Source of the DNA: Ignavibacteria bacterium
GTDB lineage: Bacteria; Bacteroidota; Ignavibacteria; Tepidaquicellales; Tepidaquicellaceae
Assembly (NCBI GenBank): GCA_016704345.1
Contig: JADJAH010000013.1
Location: forward strand, 233,087-297,086
Length of the DNA stretch: 64,000 bases
Reading direction: 5' to 3'
In this document: positions 57,362 through 64,000 of the stretch, in pieces
Layout: every line of letters starts with the position of its first letter
Position numbering within the stretch: position 1 is the first letter of the stretch
Program-made: the position numbers and the translations under genes
Notes under the pieces: generated by a model
The model's database searches: none
The model's input: only the letters and a program-made list of their open reading frames with translations
Told to the model about the DNA's origin: nothing

Positions 57362-60300
57362 CTAAGCATTGCCGGAGACTTGCCCGGCAATTGTTTTGGA
57401 CTTTGCAGTCTTATTATCTGCTCTGCCGTTTGAACTGGATCTTGCCGCAATATCTTCATGCGTCTTATCAAGAACAATGTTCAGCTTTTCTGCAAAGTCT
57501 CTTATCTTTGGCTCTCTTACTATAGTCTTGTGATCGGTATCCGGTACAACATACGTCTCAAAGCCTCCACCGGCAAGCTCTTGCCAGCCCTTTCTGAATT
57601 CCGGCTTGAAAGTTGAGCATTCAATGAGAGTTACTTTGCCGGGATATTTTTTAGCAACATATCTGTCCTGTGCAGCGAAGTGCATCAGCATGATCCTGTT
57701 GTACAACTTCTTCTTCTCATTGCTGAAAGTGTACTTCAAATTGTTTTTTATCTTCCATGTTATCTTGCCGACTTTGTTCCCAACATAATTATTTATCACA
57801 AGTCTTAGATCGCCTGTCTTTGAATGAACTCTTATGCTCTTGATGAAATGCTTCAGATCTCTTTTAGGCGGTACGTATGCTTTGGGCATTTCCTGAAACG
57901 GCGGCCATGTATCGAAGATCGCTAGCAACGCGACTTCCTGTCCCTGCTTTACAAATTGCTGTGCCATTTCAAATACAACTCTTCCGCCAAAACATCTGCC
58001 ACCAATGAGATAAGGACCATCGGGCTGAATCATTCTGATCTCTTTCACATAATGTGCAGCCATTTCTTCGATGTTCGTATGTGGTTCATCCTTACCATCC
58101 AGACCAATAGATTCGAGAACATAAAACGGTTGATCCTGAGAAAGATATTTTACCAAACCCTGAAAGTGCAAGGCCGTGCCTGCACCCGGAGGCACACAGA
58201 AGAAGGGGAGCCGAGATCCTCCCGGTTTCACTGCAACAAGAGATTTCCACGGCGGTGTCCATCCTTCTGTCTTAAGTATCTCACCAAGCTGTTGAATTGT
58301 TGGATGAGAGAACAGCGTAGAGATCGCAAGTTTCTTTCCGGTCAATTTTTCAATATACCCGAACAATCTCAAAGCTAGAAGGGAATGCCCGCCGAGCTCA
58401 AAGAAATTGTCAGTGATACCTATCTGTTTTACGCCAAGTACTTTCTCCCAAATTCTGACCAGCTGAAGTTCGAGTTCTGTCCCCGGCTCAACGTAACCGC
58501 TTGTACTTGCGGAAACATTTCGCTCCGGCTCAGGCAATGATCTCAGATCAACTTTGCCGCTTGGGAGCAAAGGCATCTCTTTCAGAAAGACATAGTCTGC
58601 TGGTAACATGAAGTCAGGCAGAGTTTCCGAGAGCTTGCTCTTCAGTTCGGTAGTGTTACATTCTTCACCATGCTTAAGGACAACATAAGCAGCAAGTCTC
58701 TTCTCTCCGTTGGATGCATCGCGGATAATTACAGCTGATGTACTGACCTTGTTAAAATCATTCAGAACAGATTCAATCTCGCCCAGTTCAATTCTGTAGC
58801 CACGATATTTGATCTGATTGTCGGCCCGACCAAGAAACTCTATGTTCCCGTCCGGCATATAGCGCGCTACATCACCGGTTCTGTAAACCCTTTCAAACTC
58901 ACTATTCCCAAAAGGATCCGTAATAAATTTTTCCTTCGTTAGATCTTCTTTGTTATGATATCCTCGGGCAACCTGAACGCCGCCAATAAATAATTCCCCT
59001 GAAACTCCCGGCGGAACAGGCTTCATCATCTGATCAAGAATATAGATCTTTGTGTTGAATACCGGTTTGCCAATCGGGGCATTATAAGGCCATTGGTCCG
59101 GATCACCTGTTAATGTATATGATGTAACTACGTGTGCTTCTGTCGGTCCGTATTGATTCGTAAACACCGCAGTCTTGAGATCTTTGAACATAGACCGGAT
59201 TGCAGTTGTATTCTGCAACTGCTCTCCGGCAGTCATGACTTCCTGCAGATGCAACTTGACATCTGCTGATGACGAATAAAGTTCTGCAATCTCCTGAAGC
59301 GCAATGAACGGGAGATAGAGTCTTTGAACTTTCTTATCGCTAAGAATCTTAAGCACCTGCCGGAGATCTTTTCTTTCCGACTCTGACATAACGATAAGCT
59401 TTCCACCGGAAAGTAATGAAGAAAATATTTCCTGGAATGCAACGTCAAAGCTTAGAGTAGTAAATTGCAGTGTTGTTAAAGCCTTGCCGAATTGTTGTCC
59501 GTTGAATTGCCAGTTAAGCAGATTCACCAACGCCTTGTTATGCATTATCACGCCCTTTGGTCTTCCTGTAGAGCCGGAAGTATAGATCATGTAAGCTGCG
59601 CTTTCGGGTGAAGGCATTACTTCAGGAGTGTCACTGCTTTGTTTGTTAATCTCGCTTGATTCGTCATCAATGTAAATTATTCTCGCCTCGGTATCCGGCA
59701 ATGTCCCGCTGTCAGAGCGTTTTGTGATGATAAACTTTACGCCTGAATCATTTATCATGTATTCAATTCTCTCGGCTGGATAGGATTTGTCCAAAGGAAG
59801 ATATGCCGCGCCGGCTTTGAATATTGCAATCAAAGACACAATCATGTCAAACGATCGTTCAACATTGATGCCTACGAATGTATCTTCTTTTACTCCTATT
59901 GACACTAGGAAATTTGCAAGACGGTTTGATTGTTGATGGAGCTCTCTGTACGTCATTGACTGATTCCCGAATTCTAATGCAATATCATTTGAATGTTCGG
60001 CGGTAAGAGATTCGAAGAGCTCTTTAACCGAATTCTCTTGTGGAAGAGGGCTTGATGTGTCGTTCCACTTCTCTACGATTTCAATTTTCTTTTCTTGAGT
60101 AAGCAAAGATACATCTCCAACTTTTTGCGAACTGTCAGAAATAATTGAACCCAATGCACCTTCGATTGAATTCAGAATTCCTTCTGCAAATTCATCTCTG
60201 TAAACATTCTCATCATATGCTACTGTCAACTTCAATCTCTTGCCGGGAGCAGCAAGTATAGCGAGAGGATAATTAGTCTTTTCAAATGCAGATATGTGCA

Positions 60301-61435
60301 CGACTTTTATCGAAGAAGACGAATCCACGAGCGAAGGATCAGTCGGGTAATTTTCGAAAACGAGTATGTTGTCAAACAACTTTGTGTTTGCGGGAAGCTC
60401 GCTCCATTGCTGAATGTCAGCAAGTGAGCTGTAAGAAAACTGTTCTCTCTCAACATACTTTGACTGTATCGATTTTAACCAGGAAGAAATATTTTCATTA
60501 GTGTCTATTCTGATTCTTACCGGGAGTGTATTTATGAACAATCCGACTATCCTTTCTACATTTGGCAAGTCTGAAGGCCTTCCCGAAACGGTTCCTCCAT
60601 AAATAATGTCTTTCTCGCCGGAGTAAGATGAGATCACCAGTGCCCATGCAGCCTGAATAAGAGTACTGAGAGTCACTTGATTCTTCCGGGCAAATTCGAT
60701 CAGTCCGGTTGTGAATTCTTCGGAGAAAAATTTGATTCCTTCCTGCGATCCTATTGACTCAGTTTCATCTTTGCTTGCCGCGTGTCCTTTTATGTGTGCC
60801 GGCGCAGAAAATCCGGATAATTCTTTTCGCCAAAAAGCTTCAGCAGAAATTTTATCCTGTTTGTTGAGCCATGATATGTAACTCTTGTAAGGTACCGGAT
60901 TTTCAAATGCCGGTGTTACACCGCCGGCAATGCTTGTATAAGCCCTCAGAACTTCTCCAATTAAAACGGGATAACTCCAGCCGTCCATGAGTATGTGATG
61001 GAAAGTCCAGAGAAGTCTGAAGCTTGAAGGAGCAGACTTGATCAAAACAAATCTTGTGAGCGGTGCCTTCTCCATATCAAATAAATTCTGCCTGTCCTTC
61101 AGCCGAAGTTGTATGAACTTGTCCTCAAATATTTCGTCAGAATTCTTCGACCAGTCTTCATTTGTCCATTCTACTGTAACTTCCTTCTCAACTATCTGAA
61201 CAGGCTTGGGAATGCCTTTCCATCTGAACGATGACCTCAATGCCTGATGCCTTGAAATTACATATTCCCATGACTTTCTGAAAATCTCTTCATTGATATC
61301 ACCTTCAAGATCCAGAATAAATTGTTCTATGTATGCATCAGAGCCTTCATTGTAAAGAGTATGGAAGAGCATACCCTGCTGCATCGGTGTCAGTTCAAGT
61401 ATATCTTCAATATTCTTCTTAATGTCCGTAGTCAA
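57362..61435 (-). CDS. Nonribosomal peptide synthetase, terminal module C-A-PCP-TE
   Basis: 1357 residues from TTG 61435. Condensation domain about 10-440 (M-Q-Q-G-M-L-F-H, catalytic H-H-I-L-M-D-G at 146-152). Adenylation domain about 465-975 (Y-T-S-G-S-T-G-R-P-K-G, Y-R-T-G-D, catalytic Lys961 in P-S-G-K-V-D). PCP with L-G-G-H-S-L (Ser1018). Thioesterase about 1075-1320, where the nucleophile elbow is G-G-R-C-F-G-G, so Cys1148 replaces the usual Ser. Read by eye, the pocket residues are D664, V665, Q668, about I711, M734, A736, Q761, V769, V770, K961, somewhat like proline codes, with low confidence. The first motif fits a D-accepting condensation domain downstream of the epimerase in the preceding protein. 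Confidence 0.95.
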   Translation of the reverse strand: MTTDIKKNIEDILELTPMQQGMLFHTLYNEGSDAYIEQFILDLEGDINEEIFRKSWEYVISRHQALRSSFRWKGIPKPVQIVEKEVTVEWTNEDWSKNSDEIFEDKFIQLRLKDRQNLFDMEKAPLTRFVLIKSAPSSFRLLWTFHHILMDGWSYPVLIGEVLRAYTSIAGGVTPAFENPVPYKSYISWLNKQDKISAEAFWRKELSGFSAPAHIKGHAASKDETESIGSQEGIKFFSEEFTTGLIEFARKNQVTLSTLIQAAWALVISSYSGEKDIIYGGTVSGRPSDLPNVERIVGLFINTLPVRIRIDTNENISSWLKSIQSKYVEREQFSYSSLADIQQWSELPANTKLFDNILVFENYPTDPSLVDSSSSIKVVHISAFEKTNYPLAILAAPGKRLKLTVAYDENVYRDEFAEGILNSIEGALGSIISDSSQKVGDVSLLTQEKKIEIVEKWNDTSSPLPQENSVKELFESLTAEHSNDIALEFGNQSMTYRELHQQSNRLANFLVSIGVKEDTFVGINVERSFDMIVSLIAIFKAGAAYLPLDKSYPAERIEYMINDSGVKFIITKRSDSGTLPDTEARIIYIDDESSEINKQSSDTPEVMPSPESAAYMIYTSGSTGRPKGVIMHNKALVNLLNWQFNGQQFGKALTTLQFTTLSFDVAFQEIFSSLLSGGKLIVMSESERKDLRQVLKILSDKKVQRLYLPFIALQEIAELYSSSADVKLHLQEVMTAGEQLQNTTAIRSMFKDLKTAVFTNQYGPTEAHVVTSYTLTGDPDQWPYNAPIGKPVFNTKIYILDQMMKPVPPGVSGELFIGGVQVARGYHNKEDLTKEKFITDPFGNSEFERVYRTGDVARYMPDGNIEFLGRADNQIKYRGYRIELGEIESVLNDFNKVSTSAVIIRDASNGEKRLAAYVVLKHGEECNTTELKSKLSETLPDFMLPADYVFLKEMPLLPSGKVDLRSLPEPERNVSASTSGYVEPGTELELQLVRIWEKVLGVKQIGITDNFFELGGHSLLALRLFGYIEKLTGKKLAISTLFSHPTIQQLGEILKTEGWTPPWKSLVAVKPGGSRLPFFCVPPGAGTALHFQGLVKYLSQDQPFYVLESIGLDGKDEPHTNIEEMAAHYVKEIRMIQPDGPYLIGGRCFGGRVVFEMAQQFVKQGQEVALLAIFDTWPPFQEMPKAYVPPKRDLKHFIKSIRVHSKTGDLRLVINNYVGNKVGKITWKIKNNLKYTFSNEKKKLYNRIMLMHFAAQDRYVAKKYPGKVTLIECSTFKPEFRKGWQELAGGGFETYVVPDTDHKTIVREPKIRDFAEKLNIVLDKTHEDIAARSSSNGRADNKTAKSKTIAGQVSGNA

Positions 61436-61439
61436 TGTT

Positions 61440-64000
61440 TTAATTTAAATTGGTAAGTAGATCATCAAGCTCCTGTTGATTTAGTCCGGAGTCCGAAAAA
61501 TCTGAAGCCGTAAATGAAACACTGTCCGCATTCATGCAATGATTCAATACATCTCGAAGTGCATTAAGATATTGATCGGCAAAAGACTTTATGAACTGTT
61601 CATCATGGATATTCTTGCTGTACTCAATATTCATTACAAGCCGGGAGGATGTGATCATAGAATTAATTTCGATCAAATGTTGTCTCAACTCATCACCGCC
61701 TGTTTCCAGATTTAGAGAGTCAGTCTCAAATGTCCAGCCTCCCGGAGCAATCTCATCGCGGAATTGCCCGAGATAGTTAAAGATTATGTTCGGTTGAATT
61801 TTATTCAATATGTCCGATTGAATGAGATCATCCATTATGTATCTAAATATGCCAAAGTTAATTCCTTCAGGAGTAATCCTGTTAAGGGTTTCTTTGACTG
61901 ACTTTATGACAGACGGGATGTCTTCCGTCTGCTGAGTTTCAAGCTGCACAGTATATATTGAAGTGAACCAGCCAATTGTATTTGAGATGTCTGCATCATC
62001 AAACAGATCATCTCGTCCGTGTCCTTCAAGGTCAATTTGAAGTATTGATTTGCCCGTAAGCCTGCCGTAAGAAATTGCAAGCGCAGACAGTAAGAGGTCG
62101 TTAATCGAAGTGTTGAATGCTTTGTTTGCATCTCCGGTCAAATGCGCAGTCTCTTCGGGTGTCAGAGTAATGGAAAATCTTGCTGCTGACGAGTAAATAT
62201 TCTTTTCTATAATTGCACCGTCCGGTAAAAGCTTGTCTTCACCTGCTTCAATATAATTCCACAATGAAATCTTTTCTTCAACTTCTTCACTCTTTGAATG
62301 CTCATGAAGCTTCATGCACCATTCTCTGAATGATGTGCTCTTGGGTTGAAACAAAATTTCACTTCCGGCTGCAATAGATTCATAAGCATGCACAAAATCA
62401 TTTAGAAATATTCTCCATGAAACACCGTCTATGCAAAAGTGATGAATGTTGAATAGCAATCTGTCATTCGCATCCGGCATTCTGAAGCAGGCGGCGTTCA
62501 GCAATCTTCCCGAATACAGATCAATCAAAGTGTTGAGTCGCCGTTTTTCCTTTTGGAGATTGTCCAAAGCCGATTCAGGATTTAGTCCGGAAAAATCAAA
62601 CTCGGCAAAGCCAACAGGTAAAGTATTTTCCGGTATGGTTCCGGAATCTTTTCCCGTGAGCTTCAATCTAAGTGCATCGTGGTAATTGACGACTGTCAGA
62701 AGCGCTTTGTCCAATACCTCAGCATCTAGTCCCTTTCTCACTTTTATCAAAACCGAGTGATTGAAGTGAGAAGGATTTTTCATTCCTGACTTGAGGAAGC
62801 GCAATTGCACGGGAGTAAACTTTACTTCGCCGGTAGGAGATTCTTTTACTAACAACAGGTCTTTCGCATCAGCTTCTTTTGAGAGCTCAGCTATTGTTTG
62901 AAATGAAAATATTTGTCGGGGAGTAATTCTGATTCCTTCTCGTGCCGCTCTTGAAATTATCTGTATGCTCATAATTGAGTCGCCGCCAAGCTCAAAGAAA
63001 TTGTCATTAATTCCAATATTGTTAAGCCCCAGAACTTCCTCCCATATACGAACGAGCGTTTTCTCAATCGGTTCTTTTGCCTTGCTGAAACTTTCAGACC
63101 TTCGATCCTGAACTACAGGATCAGGAAGTTTCTTTCTGTCAATTTTTCCGTTAGGAAGATGCGGAAATTCATCAAGCACAATAAAATGACCGGGTATCAT
63201 ATATTCCGGAAAAAATCGCTTCAGTGAAGCTTTTGTGTTTGAGATGTGTTCGTCATTCGTAGCTGAAGAAACAAGGTATGCCACAAGAACATCTCTTCCC
63301 GCAGCATCTTTTCTCAAATCAACATATGCATCTCTTACACCTTCGAACTTCTTCAATGCTGTCTCAATCTCACTTAACTCAATTCTGAATCCGCGAAACT
63401 TTACCTGATGATCTATCCTTCCAAGATATTCCAGCTCGCCATTGGGATTGAATTTTACTTTGTCACCGGTTCGGTAAAGCTTTCCTTTGCAATTTGTAAT
63501 GCTGTCTTCAACAAACTTTTCTGAAGTGAGCTCGGGATTGTTAAGATAACCGATTGCAATTCCGTCTCCGCCAAGAAGCAGTTCGCCTGCAATTCCGGGA
63601 GGAAGAAGATTCAGTTTGTTGTCAGCGACAAATGCTTTCATGTTATAGATCGGTCTGCCAATCGGAATAATAGACGTTCTGTAATCTCTTCTGCATTCGT
63701 AGAATACGGAATCAATGGTGGCTTCAGTTGGTCCGTAAAGATTTACAAGGCGTGAGTCTAGATTGTCAAAAACTTTGTCACGTAGATCGGCTGTCAGAGC
63801 CTCGCCTCCACTGAATATAAACTTGAGCGATTTGCAAGAGTTTATATCAGGTTCATCCATAAATAATCTAAGCAATGACGGAACAAATTGTATGTGCGTT
63901 ACACCGGCTTCATTCACTAAGTTGACGAGATAGTCTGTATCCATATGCCCGTCCGGCTTTGCAATGACAAGCTTCCCGCCGTTTAATAAAGGTAGATAGA
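61440..64000 (-). CDS. Nonribosomal peptide synthetase, partial: A-PCP-epimerisation (5' end beyond window)
   Basis: The frame is open to the right edge; an internal ATG at 63944 is not the start, because N-G-G-K-L-V-I-A-K-P-D-G continues the adenylation domain upstream. Visible: second part of an A domain (Y-G-P-T-E-A-T-I, Y-R-T-G-D-K-V, catalytic Lys in P-N-G-K-I-D), a PCP with L-G-G-D-S-I (the DS form typical before epimerases), then an epimerisation domain with H-H-F-C-I-D-G-V-S-W-R, E-G-H-G-R-D and N-Y-L-G-Q-F. It converts the PCP-bound residue to D form and hands it to the next module. The stop is 4 bases before that gene. Confidence 0.94.
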   Translation of the reverse strand, partial: YLPLLNGGKLVIAKPDGHMDTDYLVNLVNEAGVTHIQFVPSLLRLFMDEPDINSCKSLKFIFSGGEALTADLRDKVFDNLDSRLVNLYGPTEATIDSVFYECRRDYRTSIIPIGRPIYNMKAFVADNKLNLLPPGIAGELLLGGDGIAIGYLNNPELTSEKFVEDSITNCKGKLYRTGDKVKFNPNGELEYLGRIDHQVKFRGFRIELSEIETALKKFEGVRDAYVDLRKDAAGRDVLVAYLVSSATNDEHISNTKASLKRFFPEYMIPGHFIVLDEFPHLPNGKIDRKKLPDPVVQDRRSESFSKAKEPIEKTLVRIWEEVLGLNNIGINDNFFELGGDSIMSIQIISRAAREGIRITPRQIFSFQTIAELSKEADAKDLLLVKESPTGEVKFTPVQLRFLKSGMKNPSHFNHSVLIKVRKGLDAEVLDKALLTVVNYHDALRLKLTGKDSGTIPENTLPVGFAEFDFSGLNPESALDNLQKEKRRLNTLIDLYSGRLLNAACFRMPDANDRLLFNIHHFCIDGVSWRIFLNDFVHAYESIAAGSEILFQPKSTSFREWCMKLHEHSKSEEVEEKISLWNYIEAGEDKLLPDGAIIEKNIYSSAARFSITLTPEETAHLTGDANKAFNTSINDLLLSALAISYGRLTGKSILQIDLEGHGRDDLFDDADISNTIGWFTSIYTVQLETQQTEDIPSVIKSVKETLNRITPEGINFGIFRYIMDDLIQSDILNKIQPNIIFNYLGQFRDEIAPGGWTFETDSLNLETGGDELRQHLIEINSMITSSRLVMNIEYSKNIHDEQFIKSFADQYLNALRDVLNHCMNADSVSFTASDFSDSGLNQQELDDLLTNLN

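Noticed and set aside
61435..63944. ATG 63944 as the true start of the upstream NRPS gene
   Set aside because: The frame is open to the right edge and upstream codons continue the adenylation-domain sequence.

Overview
The window looks like a chromosomal contig from a moderately AT-rich member of the Bacteroidota/Chlorobiota/Ignavibacteriota group, most likely Ignavibacteria-like. The main evidence is six secreted proteins with a type IX secretion (T9SS) C-terminal sorting domain of the N-Y-P-N-P-F-N-P type. Supporting signs are genes mostly without a clear Shine-Dalgarno, frequent TTG starts, and 7-bp-periodic intergenic repeats. Housekeeping genes (metG, gyrA, polA, tRNA-Ala, tRNA-Gly) show that this is core chromosome. 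No transposase, phage gene or CRISPR array was seen.

Layout. 1-2.5 kb: end of a surface-polysaccharide-type cluster (methyltransferase, NAD-dependent epimerase, family 2 glycosyltransferase). 2.5-7.7 kb (minus): metG-folP-copA, tightly packed. 8-12.2 kb: a DCC thiol-oxidoreductase-like gene, a calcineurin-like phosphatase ending in a 17-copy heptamer array, tRNA-Ala and gyrA. 12.3-16.5 kb: a threonine aldolase facing a compact serine-biosynthesis operon in which phosphoserine phosphatase is fused to phosphoglycerate dehydrogenase and coupled to a class V aminotransferase. 17.6-21.1 kb: two T9SS cargo proteins, one a secreted peptidylarginine-deiminase-like enzyme with all its catalytic residues. 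21-26.4 kb (minus): hldD, Nudix hydrolase, polA, universal stress protein. 26.5-27.05 kb: a cluster of hairpin elements. 28.4-39.2 kb: a direct tandem triplication (about 3.76 kb period) of a large BNR/fibronectin-like T9SS protein; copy 1 is intact and copies 2 and 3 are broken. 39.5-46.1 kb: a complete YbhGFSR-like ABC export operon with its own TolC. 46-49.5 kb: TerC-family protein, an RCK potassium channel with an unusual filter, and a GAF-SpoIIE phosphatase. 49.6-52.7 kb: a T9SS protein flanked by two oppositely oriented MITE-like elements. 53-56.6 kb: a membrane hydrolase-like protein, a porin-like protein and a basic coiled-coil membrane protein. 56.7-64 kb (minus): the end of a nonribosomal peptide synthetase cluster (A-PCP-E, then C-A-PCP-TE with a Cys thioesterase nucleophile, then its phosphopantetheinyl transferase), running off the right edge.

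A recurring oddity is single-base frameshifts in otherwise well-conserved genes (folP, DCC gene, threonine aldolase, serBA, hldD, GAF-SpoIIE, and T9SS copies 2 and 3). Several of these are normally essential, so sequence or assembly error is the leading explanation. The broken genes are annotated over their full reconstructed extent, with the position of the shift given.
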